NCBI RefSeq assembly: GCF_000717655.1
Contig: NZ_JNZY01000006.1
Coordinates: 124,001 to 188,000, forward strand
Reading direction: 5' to 3'
Origin: Streptomyces katrae
GTDB taxonomy: Bacteria > Actinomycetota > Actinomycetes > Streptomycetales > Streptomycetaceae
DNA length: 64,000 nucleotides
This document shows, piece by piece, positions 8,411-17,243 of this stretch. A program made the translations under genes and the position numbers. Numbering within the stretch: position 1 is the first letter of the stretch; every line of letters begins with the position of its first letter. The notes under the pieces are model-generated. The model ran no database searches. It was not told the DNA's origin and saw only the letters and a program-made list of their open reading frames with translations.

Positions 8411-8529
8411 ACAGCTCACACCGCGGCACGTTAATCCCCGTCAAACGCCGCGTGACGCAGGGCAGTTCACGCATCTCACGCATGTCACGCACCACTTCCC
8501 CCACCTCCCCTTCCCAGCAGGAGTCTTTG

Positions 8530-10923
8530 GTGTCTCAGCACAGAGCTGTGCGTACGTCTCTCCTCTCCGCCGCCGTCGCGGTGACGCTGCTCGCCTCCGC
8601 GGGCCAGGCCGTGTCCCAGACCGCCGAGCGGCCCGCGCTCGCCGCCCCCGCCGCCGTGCCCGGCACCTTCACCTCCGGTGCGCCCGCCCCGAACCCGTTC
8701 GACGAGGTGGACCACCTCGCCTCCCCCAAGGAAGCCGCGCCCGCGACGGCCCAGGCACCCGGCGGTCTGGCCGCCAACGGCCGCGTCCCCGGGGCCGCCC
8801 CGGCCGCCGCCGCTCCGGCGGACCGCACCGAGCGCACCGAGAAGAGCCGCAAGCTCGCCGCCGCCCAGGCCGCGCCGACCGCGCAGAGCGTCGCCGCGGG
8901 AGTCCCCTGCACCCTCGACGGGATCAAGGGCCTGAGCCCCGAGCAGTTCGCCGACTTCCTGGCCGACCCGGCCGTCACCGCCGACGGCTGTCTGCGCGGG
9001 CTGATCTGGACCTGGGACGCCCGCCTGGTTCCCGTCATGTCCGACGCGCACGTCCAGGCCGTCTCCCGCCGGATATCCGGCCTGGCCGCCGCTCACGACG
9101 GCCGGAACTCCTCGCACCTGGAGGAGATGTTCACGTACCTGCACGCGGCCGTGTACCACGACTTCTCGCGCGACGAGATCGACCTCACCGACGCCGCGAC
9201 CGTCGGCGCCATGAGCAAGGCCGTCACCGACTTCGGCAACGCGGCCCACACCTTCGACGCCACCGCCTCGAACGCCCGCACCCTGCGCGAGGCCCTCTAC
9301 GCGACCGGCCCCGGCATGCGCCAGAGCCAGCTCGGCCTCGTCAAGAAGGTCCTGGCCACCATGGACGCCTCGCACTCCGCCACCAGCGGCGACGCGAACT
9401 GGGGCGGCGCGGCCCTCGCGGCCCTCACCGTCAACTACCTCGGCGTCTACCCGGGCAACGAGGACGACGCCTTCCACGCCGCGGCCAAGGCCGACTCCGC
9501 CTACCGGGCCGCCTTCAAGGCCTTCGCCGGGTACACCCACCTCAAGGGCACCGCCAACGAGTGGGTGGTCCGCGACGCGCTCGGCGAGTACGGCCGCTTC
9601 GGCCAGATCGAGGGCCTCCAGGGCCAGATCTCCCCCGACCTCGGCGCCCTCCTGGAGCCGGTCAAGGCCGCGTGGGGCAACGGCAGCGAGCCCTGGGCCA
9701 AGCTCGTCTCCTGGCTGAACACGTACAACGCGTGCAAGCAGTACGGGGTGTGCAAGGAGGACATCGAAAAGATGCTCTTCCCGAACACGTACACCTACGA
9801 CAACGGCGCCATCAAGGTCCGCACGGCCCTCGACCGGGCCACCGTCGACCAGCTCTACTACGCGAGCAAGCAGGTCAAGACGCAGTTCCACCGCGTCATC
9901 GGGACCGACCAGCCGCTGGCCGGCGACCCCAACACCACGCTGAACATCGTGCTGTACGCCTCCCGCGCCGACTACGTGACGTACCAGACGATGCTGAACG
10001 GCTACGGCACCAACAACGGCGGCATGTACATCGAGAACGGCGCCACCTTCTACACGTACCAGCGCCGCGTCCCGCAGGACTCCTCCCTCACCCTCGAGGA
10101 GCTCTTCCGCCACGAGTACACGCACTACCTCAACGGCCGGTTCGCCGTCCCCGGCTTCTTCGGCGAGGGCCCCTGGTACGAGGGCGACCGCACCACCGCC
10201 ATGGACGAGGGCACCGCCGAGTTCTTCGACGGCGCCACCCGCGACAACGGCATCGCCGTCCGCAAGTCCCTGGTCAAGGGCATCATCAACGACACCGCCG
10301 GCGGCGGCCCGCGGATGTCGGTCGAGCAGCTGCTCAATGCCACGTACGACGGCGACGGCTTCCGCTTCTACAACTACGCGGGCACCTTCTTCGAGTTCCT
10401 GTGGACGGAGAAGCCCTCGCTGCTGCGCGAGATGTACACCCACCTGCGGGCCAACGACGTCGCCGGGTATGACGCGTGGCGCCACCGCATGGGCGCGGAC
10501 TCCTACCTCCAGCGCGACTATGACCGCTTCCTGAACGCGCAGATCGCCAAGGTCGACGAGCTCTACGTGCCGAACACGGTCTACACGCCCAACGACAAGC
10601 TGCGGGACTCCGCGCTGGCGAACGTGAAGTCGGCGTTCGCGACCGCCACGTACAGCACCCCGGACTGCGTGGAGAACGGGGACCCGGGCAAGCGCCGGTT
10701 CACCTGCACCGGCCGGATCTCCTCGAACCTGAAGAACTGGCGCAGCGACGACCAGAACTTCAAGGACATGTCGGAGACGGTGGACTACTTCATCCTCGAC
10801 CGGGCGGGCGCGGCCTCCAACAACCTGGCCGACATGAACTGCTCCTTCAGCCCCGTGGAGGTCTGGACCGACCACAAGGCGGGGACGTCGAGTTACAGCT
10901 GCGAGGGCCCGCTGCGCAGCTGA
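8530..10923 (+). CDS. Secreted M9-family collagenase (microbial collagenase)
   Basis: A 797-residue zinc metalloprotease that should cut native collagen outside the cell. The GTG at 8530 has AGGAG at 8519-8523. A signal peptide (MSQHRAVRTSLLSAAVAVTL, cleavage after about residue 30) and an Ala/Pro-rich linker are followed by the collagenase activator region (about 125-400) and the peptidase region. The zinc motif HEYTH is at residues 528-532 and the third ligand Glu560 is in DEGTAEFF, 32 residues after the first His, as in clostridial collagenases. No PKD or collagen-binding repeats follow, only a short Cys-containing tail. It stands alone between a regulated promoter and a strong terminator. 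Confidence 0.92.
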   Translation: MSQHRAVRTSLLSAAVAVTLLASAGQAVSQTAERPALAAPAAVPGTFTSGAPAPNPFDEVDHLASPKEAAPATAQAPGGLAANGRVPGAAPAAAAPADRTERTEKSRKLAAAQAAPTAQSVAAGVPCTLDGIKGLSPEQFADFLADPAVTADGCLRGLIWTWDARLVPVMSDAHVQAVSRRISGLAAAHDGRNSSHLEEMFTYLHAAVYHDFSRDEIDLTDAATVGAMSKAVTDFGNAAHTFDATASNARTLREALYATGPGMRQSQLGLVKKVLATMDASHSATSGDANWGGAALAALTVNYLGVYPGNEDDAFHAAAKADSAYRAAFKAFAGYTHLKGTANEWVVRDALGEYGRFGQIEGLQGQISPDLGALLEPVKAAWGNGSEPWAKLVSWLNTYNACKQYGVCKEDIEKMLFPNTYTYDNGAIKVRTALDRATVDQLYYASKQVKTQFHRVIGTDQPLAGDPNTTLNIVLYASRADYVTYQTMLNGYGTNNGGMYIENGATFYTYQRRVPQDSSLTLEELFRHEYTHYLNGRFAVPGFFGEGPWYEGDRTTAMDEGTAEFFDGATRDNGIAVRKSLVKGIINDTAGGGPRMSVEQLLNATYDGDGFRFYNYAGTFFEFLWTEKPSLLREMYTHLRANDVAGYDAWRHRMGADSYLQRDYDRFLNAQIAKVDELYVPNTVYTPNDKLRDSALANVKSAFATATYSTPDCVENGDPGKRRFTCTGRISSNLKNWRSDDQNFKDMSETVDYFILDRAGAASNNLADMNCSFSPVEVWTDHKAGTSSYSCEGPLRS

Positions 10924-10933
10924 TCGGGCACCC

Positions 10934-10971
10934 GGGCCGGTCCCTTCCGCAACGAGGGGAGGGACCGGCCC
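10934..10971 (+). terminator. Terminator of the collagenase gene
   Basis: Perfect 12-bp stem GGGCCGGTCCCT (10934-10945) with AGGGACCGGCCC (10960-10971) and a 14-base loop, directly after the collagenase stop. Confidence 0.8.
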
Positions 10972-11008
10972 CGGGGACCCCTGAGCGGCCTAGGCACCGA
11001 CTAAAGAA

Positions 11009-11021
11009 TGTGACATATTAC
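11009..11021 (+). promoter_or_regulatory. Operator copy 2, at the D-hydroxyproline dehydrogenase start
   Basis: TGTGACATATTAC fits the 13-bp consensus YGTGAMATNKYAC shared by six sites in 8.4-28.5 kb. It ends four bases before the GTG start at 11026. There is no Shine-Dalgarno sequence between, so the transcript may be leaderless with its -10 inside the operator. Confidence 0.65.
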
Positions 11022-11025
11022 TGCC

Positions 11026-12192
11026 GTGCCCAAGAGACATCCCCTGGACGTCGTGATCATCGGCGCCGGCGTCGTCGGAGCCGCGATCGCGTACTACGCC
11101 GCCCGCTCCGGCCTTTCCGTGGCCGTCGTCGACCGCGGCCCCGTCGCGGGCGGCACGACCGGAGCCGGGGAAGGCAACCTGCTCGTCTCCGACAAGGGGG
11201 CGGGCCCGGAGCTCGACCTGGCCCTGCTGTCGGCCGGCCTGTGGCGCGAACTCGCCGCCGCCCTCCCGCAGGAGATCGAGTACGAGGCCAAGGGCGGGCT
11301 CGTCGTCGCCCCGGACGAGGCTTCGCTGGGGGCGCTGCGAGATTTCGCCGAAGGCCAGCGCGCCGCCGGCGTCGAAGCCGTCGAGGCGGGGGTCGACGAC
11401 CTCCGCGAGCTGGAGCCCCATCTGGCCCCCGGGCCGGCCGGCGGGTTCCTGTACCCGCAGGACGCCCAGGTCCAGCCGGCCCAGGCGGCGGCCAGACTGC
11501 TGGCCGCATCGGGGGCTTCGGTGCACCTCGGCGATGAGGTGACCGGGATCCTCACGGGGCCCGGCGGAGTCCGCGGGGTCCGCACACGCGGGGGTGAACT
11601 CCTCGCCCCAGCGGTGGTGAACGCGGCCGGGACCTGGGGCGGCCGCATCGCGGAACTGGCCGGGGTGTCCCTCCCGGTGCTTCCGCGCCGCGGGTTCGTC
11701 CTGGTGACGGAGCCGCTGCCGAGGGTGGTCCGGCACAAGGTCTACGCCGCGGACTACATCGCCGATGTGGCGAGCGGCTCGGCGGCCCTCCAATCCTCGG
11801 CGGTGGTGGAGGGTACGCCCTCGGGCCCGGTGCTGATCGGGGCGACCCGGGAGCGGGTGGGCTTCGACCGCTCGCTCTCGGTGGAGGCCCTTCGCCTCCT
11901 GGCCGCCCAGGCGGCGGCACTGTTCCCCGTCCTGGCGGACACCCGGGTGCTCCGCACCTACCACGGCTTCCGCCCCTACCTCCCGGACCACCTCCCGGCG
12001 ATCGGCCCGGACCCCCGGGTCCCGGGGCTGTTGCACGCGTGCGGCCACGAGGGCGCGGGCATCGGCCTCGCCCCGGCGACGGGCGTCCTGATCACGGCAG
12101 CCCTGACGGGATCGGAACCCCCGCTCCCCCTCGACCCGTTCCGCCCGGACCGTTTCGACGAGCCGATGGCAGATCCGGAGCGCGCCCGATGA
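11026..12192 (+). CDS. FAD-dependent D-amino-acid (D-hydroxyproline) dehydrogenase, DAO-fold subunit
   Basis: A 388-residue member of the DAO superfamily. The FAD dinucleotide fold is at the start (DVVIIGAGVVGAAIAYYAAR) and the C-terminal FAD contact GLLHACGHEGAGIGLAPATG is present. With the next two genes it matches the three-part D-hydroxyproline dehydrogenase: a DAO-like catalytic subunit, a small ferredoxin-like subunit and an FAD/NAD subunit. The complex oxidises cis-4-hydroxy-D-proline to pyrroline-4-hydroxy-2-carboxylate. GTG 11026 is the first start after the operator and there is no ribosome-binding site, so leaderless translation is likely. The 271-base gap to the next gene is unusual inside such an operon. 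Confidence 0.82.
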   Translation: MPKRHPLDVVIIGAGVVGAAIAYYAARSGLSVAVVDRGPVAGGTTGAGEGNLLVSDKGAGPELDLALLSAGLWRELAAALPQEIEYEAKGGLVVAPDEASLGALRDFAEGQRAAGVEAVEAGVDDLRELEPHLAPGPAGGFLYPQDAQVQPAQAAARLLAASGASVHLGDEVTGILTGPGGVRGVRTRGGELLAPAVVNAAGTWGGRIAELAGVSLPVLPRRGFVLVTEPLPRVVRHKVYAADYIADVASGSAALQSSAVVEGTPSGPVLIGATRERVGFDRSLSVEALRLLAAQAAALFPVLADTRVLRTYHGFRPYLPDHLPAIGPDPRVPGLLHACGHEGAGIGLAPATGVLITAALTGSEPPLPLDPFRPDRFDEPMADPERAR

Positions 12193-12463
12193 CCGGTCCC
12201 GGGTCCGGTGCGGGTATCCGCTGCGCGGGGCCGTCCCCTGCCCGCCCTTCCACCGCTCCCCGGGCGCTGCCCGGACCCGCGCCTCGAACGGCGGCGGGGC
12301 CGGGGGTGCCGCCGTGCGGCAAGATCCGGCCTCGCCGGCGTCCGACGCGCGGGGTCCGGGGCGGAGCCCCGGGGACCGGGGAGGGGCGGGGCGGGAAGGA
12401 GGCTCCGCGCAGCGGAACCCTGCGCCCGCCCACCGCACCCACCACGCCGAAGGAGAACGGCCG
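12193..12463. other. 271-base G+C-rich intergenic stretch with hairpin repeat
   Basis: No convincing gene. It contains CCGGGGC (12356-12362), loop GGA, GCCCCGG (12366-12372), a hairpin of the GGGGTCCGGGGCGGAGCCCC type that recurs throughout Streptomyces intergenic DNA, then G-rich runs up to the AAGGAG ribosome-binding site at 12450-12455. Confidence 0.6.
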
Positions 12464-12778
12464 ATGAGCCACACCCCCCGCACCCTCGTCGGCGGTGCGC
12501 CCGAGGCCACCTACGTCCTGCGCTTCGACGGCCGCGAGCTCACCGCCCAGGCGGGCCAGAGCATCGCCGCCGTGCTGTGGGGCGCCGGGATCCTCGCCTG
12601 GCGGACCACCCGCGAACGCGGCGCCCCCCGCGGGGCGTTCTGCGGGATCGGCAGCTGCTACGACTGCCTCGTCACCGTCAACGGCCGCCCGAACCAGCGT
12701 GCCTGCCTCGTCCCCGCCCGCCCCGGGGACACCGTCACCACCCAGGAGGGAACCGGCCATGCCGAGCTCGGCGTCTGA
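12464..12778 (+). CDS. (2Fe-2S) ferredoxin-like subunit of D-hydroxyproline dehydrogenase
   Basis: A 104-residue protein with a plant-type 2Fe-2S cluster motif, FCGIGSCYDCLVTVNG followed by RACLVPA, giving the C-x4-C-x2-C plus distal Cys pattern. It starts at ATG 12464 behind AAGGAG (12450-12455), and its last 20 bases overlap the next gene. Small ferredoxin-like partners of this size are typical of the HcnABC-like amine dehydrogenases, where they pass electrons between the two flavoprotein subunits. Its place between the DAO-type and FAD/NAD-type genes supports this. Confidence 0.82.
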   Translation: MSHTPRTLVGGAPEATYVLRFDGRELTAQAGQSIAAVLWGAGILAWRTTRERGAPRGAFCGIGSCYDCLVTVNGRPNQRACLVPARPGDTVTTQEGTGHAELGV

Positions 12779-14171
12779 CCCCGCAACGCCGGGCCCCGCG
12801 CCCGACCTCGCCGTCGTCGGCGCCGGCCCCGCCGGGCTCGCCGCCGCCGTCACCGCCGCCGGGCTCGGGCTGCGGGTCGTCCTTCTCGATGCGGGGGAGC
12901 GGCCCGGCGGGCAGTACTACCGCCACCCCGCGCCGGGACTCGGGGCGGACCGTCCCGAAGCCCTGCACCACGGATGGGCCGCCTTCGCCGAACGCGAAGC
13001 CGCCCTCCGGGCCCATCGGGCGGCCGGCCGGATCACGTACCTCCCGGCCCACCACGTCTGGACCGTCGTACCGGACGGCCCCGCCTGGACACTGCACGCC
13101 GTCGCCGGTCCCGAGGAGGCGGCGGCCACCCTGCACGCCCGGGCCGTACTCCTCGCCACCGGGTCCTACGAGCGGCAACTGCCCTTCCCCGGCTGGACCC
13201 TGCCCGGAGTGGTCGGGGCCGGCGGGGCGCAGGCCATGCTCAAGAGCGGGCTCGTACTGCCGGGCCGGCGGGTCGTCGTCGCCGGGAGCGGGCCGCTGCT
13301 GCTCGCCGTCGCCGGATCGCTCGCCGCCGCCGGGGCCCGGGTGCCGGCCGTCGTCGAAGCCGCCGCGTACGGCGGCTACGCCGGCCACGTCCCCGCCCTG
13401 CTGCGCAACCCCGGCAAGCTCGCCGAGGCCGCCACGTACGGCAGCGCCCTGCTCCACCGCCACATCCGCCTCCTCACCCGGCACGCCGTGACCGAGGCCC
13501 ACGGCGCCGGCCGCGTCGAGGCCGTCACCGTGGCCCGCCTGGACCGGGACTGGCGGCCCGTGCCCGGCACCGGCCGCCGGATCCCCTGCGACGCCCTCGC
13601 CGTCGGCCACGGGCTCGTCCCCCAGCTGGAGCTGGCGACCGGCCTCGGCTGCGCCACCCGCCGCAGCGCCGACGGCACCGCCGCACTGGCGCTGGACGCC
13701 GGGCAGCGGACCTCCGTCCCCGGCATCTGGTCCGCCGGCGAGACCGGCGGCATCGGTGGCGCCCAACTGGCCCTGCTCGAAGGGGAGATCGCCGCCCATG
13801 CCATCGCCGGACGGCCCGCCCCCGCCGCCCTGGCCCGCCGCCGGGCCCGCCTGCGCGCCTTCGCCGACGCGATGGGCACCGCCCACCGCCCCGGCGCCGG
13901 CTGGACCGAGTGGCTCCGCGACGACACCGACGCGTGCCGCTGCGAGGAGGTCCCGGCCGGCCGGATCCGCGAGGCCGTCGCCGACCTCGGCGCACGGGAC
14001 GCCCGTACGGTCAAGCTCCTCACCCGGGCCGGAATGGGCTGGTGCCAGGGCCGGATGTGCGGACCGGCCGTCGCCGCCCTGGCCGGGGAGGCCCCCGCCC
14101 CCGACCGGCGGCCGCTGTCCTGCCCGGTCCCGCTGCGCCACCTCGCCGAACTGCCTCCGGCGGACGGCTGA
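12759..14171 (+). CDS. FAD/NAD(P)-dependent oxidoreductase subunit with BFD-like 2Fe-2S domain
   Basis: The 470-residue third subunit of the D-hydroxyproline dehydrogenase. It has an N-terminal FAD site (DLAVVGAGPAGLAAAVTAAG), a central NAD(P) site (RRVVVAGSGPLLLAVAGSLA) and a C-terminal iron-sulfur domain with paired cysteines in DACRCEE and GMGWCQGRMCG. ATG 12759 overlaps the ferredoxin gene and has GGAGG at 12745-12749. It would accept electrons from the DAO-like subunit through the 2Fe-2S partner. The alternative name, opine/octopine dehydrogenase alpha subunit, reflects the same family; the surrounding hydroxyproline genes decide the call. Confidence 0.82.
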   Translation: MPSSASDPATPGPAPDLAVVGAGPAGLAAAVTAAGLGLRVVLLDAGERPGGQYYRHPAPGLGADRPEALHHGWAAFAEREAALRAHRAAGRITYLPAHHVWTVVPDGPAWTLHAVAGPEEAAATLHARAVLLATGSYERQLPFPGWTLPGVVGAGGAQAMLKSGLVLPGRRVVVAGSGPLLLAVAGSLAAAGARVPAVVEAAAYGGYAGHVPALLRNPGKLAEAATYGSALLHRHIRLLTRHAVTEAHGAGRVEAVTVARLDRDWRPVPGTGRRIPCDALAVGHGLVPQLELATGLGCATRRSADGTAALALDAGQRTSVPGIWSAGETGGIGGAQLALLEGEIAAHAIAGRPAPAALARRRARLRAFADAMGTAHRPGAGWTEWLRDDTDACRCEEVPAGRIREAVADLGARDARTVKLLTRAGMGWCQGRMCGPAVAALAGEAPAPDRRPLSCPVPLRHLAELPPADG

Positions 14172-14188
14172 TCGGGCGGCCCGGGCCC

Positions 14189-14224
14189 TTGTGGCCGCCT
14201 CACACCCACTAGTAAAATGTCACA
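14189..14224 (+). promoter_or_regulatory. Promoter and operator copy 3 for the deaminase-racemase operon
   Basis: A possible -35 TTGTGG (14189-14194) and -10 TAAAAT (14213-14218) are 18 bases apart. The 13-mer GTAAAATGTCACA (14212-14224; reverse strand TGTGACATTTTAC) covers the -10 box, consistent with repression. The ribosome-binding site AGGGAG (14234-14239) and ATG 14247 follow. Confidence 0.65.
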
Positions 14225-14246
14225 CATCACTCTAGGGAGCTCTCAC

Positions 14247-15179
14247 ATGACCGACGCGCACACCCCCGCGCCCACCACCGGTACGGACACCCGCACCCGC
14301 CCCTGGCACGGCATCATGGTCGCCACCGCGCTGCCCCTGCGCCAGGACCTCACCGTCGACTACGACGCCTACGCCGAGCACGTCGCCTGGCTCATCGCCA
14401 ACGGCTGCGACGGCGTGGTCCCCAACGGCTCCCTCGGGGAGTACCAGACCCTCACCGACGACGAGCGGGCGCGCGTCGTGCGTACCGCCGTCGAGGCGGC
14501 CGGGGACGGCGCCCGCGTCATGCCCGGCGTCGCCGCGTACGGCAGCGCCGAGGCCCGCCGCTGGGCCGACCAGGCGGCCGAGGCCGGGGCGGGCTCCGTA
14601 CTCCTGCTTCCCCCCAACGCCTTCCGGGCCGACGAGGCGACCGTACGCGCCCACTACGCCGAGGTCGCCCGCTCGGGGCTGCCCGTCGTCGCGTACAACA
14701 ACCCCATCGACACCAAGGTGGACCTGACCCCCGCCCTGCTCGCCCGCCTGCACGGCGACGGCAGCATCGTCGCGGTCAAGGAGTTCAGCGGGGACGTCCG
14801 CCGCGCGTACGAGATCGCCGAACTCGCCCCCGGCCTCGACCTGCTCATCGGCGCCGACGACGTCCTGCTCGAACTCGCCCTCGCCGGCGCGGTCGGCTGG
14901 ATCGCCGGCTACCCCAACGCCCTGCCGCGCTCCTGCGCCGAGCTCTACCGGGCCGCCGTCGCCGGAGACGTCGCCACCGCCCTGCCCCTGTACAAGTCCC
15001 TGCACTCCCTGCTGCGCTGGGACTCCAAGACCGAGTTCGTCCAGGCCATCAAGCTCTCCATGGACCTCGCCGGACGCCCCGGCGGCGCCACCCGCCCGCC
15101 GCGCTTCCCCCTCACCGGGGAGACCGAGGCCGCCGTCCGCGCCGCCACCGAGAAGGCCCTCGCCGAGGGCCTCAACTAG
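14247..15179 (+). CDS. DapA-family 1-pyrroline-4-hydroxy-2-carboxylate deaminase
   Basis: A 310-residue (beta/alpha)8 Schiff-base enzyme of the DHDPS/N-acetylneuraminate lyase family. It has the family features GSLGEY for carboxylate binding, the Tyr in VVAYNNPIDT and the Schiff-base Lys in SIVAVKEFSGD. In hydroxyproline clusters this family member deaminates and dehydrates pyrroline-4-hydroxy-2-carboxylate to alpha-ketoglutarate semialdehyde. ATG 14247 is chosen over ATG 14217 because AGGGAG lies seven bases upstream and 14217 falls inside the promoter. It is the first gene of a four-gene run with overlapping or close junctions. Confidence 0.82.
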   Translation: MTDAHTPAPTTGTDTRTRPWHGIMVATALPLRQDLTVDYDAYAEHVAWLIANGCDGVVPNGSLGEYQTLTDDERARVVRTAVEAAGDGARVMPGVAAYGSAEARRWADQAAEAGAGSVLLLPPNAFRADEATVRAHYAEVARSGLPVVAYNNPIDTKVDLTPALLARLHGDGSIVAVKEFSGDVRRAYEIAELAPGLDLLIGADDVLLELALAGAVGWIAGYPNALPRSCAELYRAAVAGDVATALPLYKSLHSLLRWDSKTEFVQAIKLSMDLAGRPGGATRPPRFPLTGETEAAVRAATEKALAEGLN

Positions 15180-15195
15180 TCACAAGGGGAGCGGA

Positions 15196-16200
15196 ATGCG
15201 TACGCGCCACATCTACCACGCGGTGGACTCGCACACCGAGGGCATGCCGACCCGGGTGATCACCGGCGGTGTCGGGGTGATCCCCGGCGCCACCATGGCC
15301 GAGAAGCGGCTCCACTTCATCGAGCACACGGACCACGTCCGGACCCTGCTCATGTACGAGCCGCGCGGGCACTCCGCGATGAGCGGCGCCATCCTCCAGC
15401 CCCCCACCCGGCCCGACGCCGACTTCGGCGTGCTCTACATCGAGGTGTCGGGCCTGCTCCCCATGTGCGGGCACGGGACCATCGGGGTCGCCACCGTCCT
15501 GGTCGAGACCGGGATGGTGGAGGTCGTCGAGCCGGTCACCACCGTCCGGCTCGACACCCCGGCCGGGCTGGTCAGCGTCGACGTCCGCGTCGAGGACGGG
15601 GCGGCCACCGCCGTCACCCTCACCAACGTCCCGTCCTTCTGCGTCGGGCTCGACCTGAAGGCCGAGGTCCCCGGCTTCGGCACCGTCACCTACGACCTCG
15701 CCTACGGCGGGAACTTCTACGCCTTCGTCGAGCTCGACTCCCTCGGCCTCCCCTTCGACCGGGACCGCAAGGACGAGCTGCTCGCCGCCGGCCTCGCGGT
15801 CATGGACGCCGTCAACGCATCCGGAGACCGGCCCGTCCACCCCGAGAACCCCTCCATCGCCGGGGTCAAGCACGTCTACCTCGCCGCCCCCGGCTCCGAC
15901 GGCCGCCGCTCCCGGCACGCCATGGCCATCCACCCGGGCTGGTTCGACCGCTCGCCCTGCGGTACGGGGACCAGCGCGCGCATGGCCCAGCTGCACGCCC
16001 GCGGCCTCCTCGAGCTCGGCGCGGACTTCGTCAACGAGTCGTTCATCGGTACGGAGTTCACCGGGCGGCTGACCGGGGAGACCACGGTCGGCGGGCTCCC
16101 GGCCGTCGTACCCACCGTCACCGGGCGGGCCTGGATCACCGGCACCGCGCAGTACTTCCTCGACCCGTCCGACCCCTTCCCGGCGGGGTTCCTGCTGTGA
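15196..16200 (+). CDS. 4-hydroxyproline 2-epimerase (proline racemase family)
   Basis: A 334-residue proline-racemase-fold enzyme. Both catalytic cysteines are visible: Cys91 in PMCGHGTIG and Cys255 in DRSPCGTGTSARMA, the two-base arrangement of racemases and epimerases. It begins RHIYHAVDSHTEGMPTRV, as 4-hydroxyproline epimerases do. The reaction interconverts trans-4-hydroxy-L-proline and cis-4-hydroxy-D-proline, the entry step to the D-hydroxyproline dehydrogenase encoded just upstream. The stop overlaps the next start by four bases. Confidence 0.85.
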   Translation: MRTRHIYHAVDSHTEGMPTRVITGGVGVIPGATMAEKRLHFIEHTDHVRTLLMYEPRGHSAMSGAILQPPTRPDADFGVLYIEVSGLLPMCGHGTIGVATVLVETGMVEVVEPVTTVRLDTPAGLVSVDVRVEDGAATAVTLTNVPSFCVGLDLKAEVPGFGTVTYDLAYGGNFYAFVELDSLGLPFDRDRKDELLAAGLAVMDAVNASGDRPVHPENPSIAGVKHVYLAAPGSDGRRSRHAMAIHPGWFDRSPCGTGTSARMAQLHARGLLELGADFVNESFIGTEFTGRLTGETTVGGLPAVVPTVTGRAWITGTAQYFLDPSDPFPAGFLL

Positions 16201-17243
16201 GCGCCGGGACCGCCCCCGTCCGGAGCGTGGACTACCACACGGCCGGGGAGCCCTTCCGGATCGTCGACGTCGCCGACGCGGGCCTGCCGCCCGTACCCGG
16301 CGACACCGTCGCCGAGCGCTGCGCCACCGCCATCGGCGCCGGTGGCTCCGGGACGGCCCCGCGCCGCAGCCCGCTGGACGACGTACGGCGGCTCCTCGTG
16401 CAGGAGCCGCGCGGGCACGCCGGGATGTACGGCGGGTTCGTCGTGCCCCCGGACGACGACGGGGCCCACTTCGGCGTGCTGTTCTGGCACAAGGACGGCT
16501 ACTCCACCGCCTGCGGCCACGGCACGATGGCCCTCGGCGCCTGGGCCGTCGACACCGGCCGGGTCGCCGCCCCGGACGACGGCGACGTACTGGTGCGGAT
16601 CGACGTGCCCTCGGGCCGGGTCGCCGCGACCGTGCACCGCAGCGGCGGACGCACCACCGGGGTCACCTTCCGCAACGTCCCGGCCCGGGTCAGCGCCCGC
16701 AAGGTGCCGGTGGCGACCACCCTCGGCATGGCGGAGGTGGACCTCGCGCACGCCGGCGCCTGCTACGCGTCCGCAGCCGCCCGTGACCTCGGCCTGGAGG
16801 TCTCCCGGGCCGCACTGCCCGAACTCGTCCGGGCCGGGCAGGAGATCCGGGCCGCGCTGGCCGGCCACCCGGGGACCTGGCACCCCGGCGGGCCGCTGCT
16901 CTCCGGGGTGTACGGGGTGATCCTCCACGAGGAGCTGCCCGACACGCCCTTCGGACCGCACCAGCGCAATGTCACCGTGTTCGCCGACGGGCAGATCGAC
17001 CGCTCGCCCTGCGGCTCGGGAACCTCGGCGCGCCTCGCGCTGCTCGCCGAGGACGGGCGGCTCGGGGCGGGCGAGGACCTGCTCCACGAGTCGGTGGTGG
17101 GCACGGTGTTCACGGGCCGGGTGGTGCCGGTGCGCTCCGGCGACGGCCTGGTCACGGAGGTCACCGGCACGGCGTACCGCACGGGCGAGCACACGTTCGT
17201 ACGGGATCCGCAGGACGCCCTCGGCCCCGGATTCCTGCTGTGA
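16197..17243 (+). CDS. Second proline-racemase-family protein (trans-3-hydroxyproline dehydratase or epimerase)
   Basis: A 348-residue paralogue starting at GTG 16197, inside the stop of the first copy. It reads VDYHTAGEPFRIVDV at the N terminus. The two catalytic positions are Cys106 (TACGHGTMAL) and Cys272 (DRSPCGSGTSARLAL). Classical trans-3-hydroxy-L-proline dehydratases have Thr at the second position, so the Cys-Cys pair points to an epimerase/racemase or a bifunctional enzyme. The next gene is a pyrroline-2-carboxylate-reductase-type protein, the usual partner of the dehydratase, which points the other way. I leave the exact reaction open. Confidence 0.78.
   Translation: MSAGTAPVRSVDYHTAGEPFRIVDVADAGLPPVPGDTVAERCATAIGAGGSGTAPRRSPLDDVRRLLVQEPRGHAGMYGGFVVPPDDDGAHFGVLFWHKDGYSTACGHGTMALGAWAVDTGRVAAPDDGDVLVRIDVPSGRVAATVHRSGGRTTGVTFRNVPARVSARKVPVATTLGMAEVDLAHAGACYASAAARDLGLEVSRAALPELVRAGQEIRAALAGHPGTWHPGGPLLSGVYGVILHEELPDTPFGPHQRNVTVFADGQIDRSPCGSGTSARLALLAEDGRLGAGEDLLHESVVGTVFTGRVVPVRSGDGLVTEVTGTAYRTGEHTFVRDPQDALGPGFLL

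Noticed and set aside
8481..8494. CATGTCACGC upstream of the collagenase as a second operator
   Set aside because: Only GTGACAT is shared on the reverse strand; the second half of the consensus fails.
14217..14246. Earlier ATG start for the DapA-type deaminase
   Set aside because: It lies in the -10/operator region and lacks a ribosome-binding site, while ATG 14247 has AGGGAG seven bases upstream.
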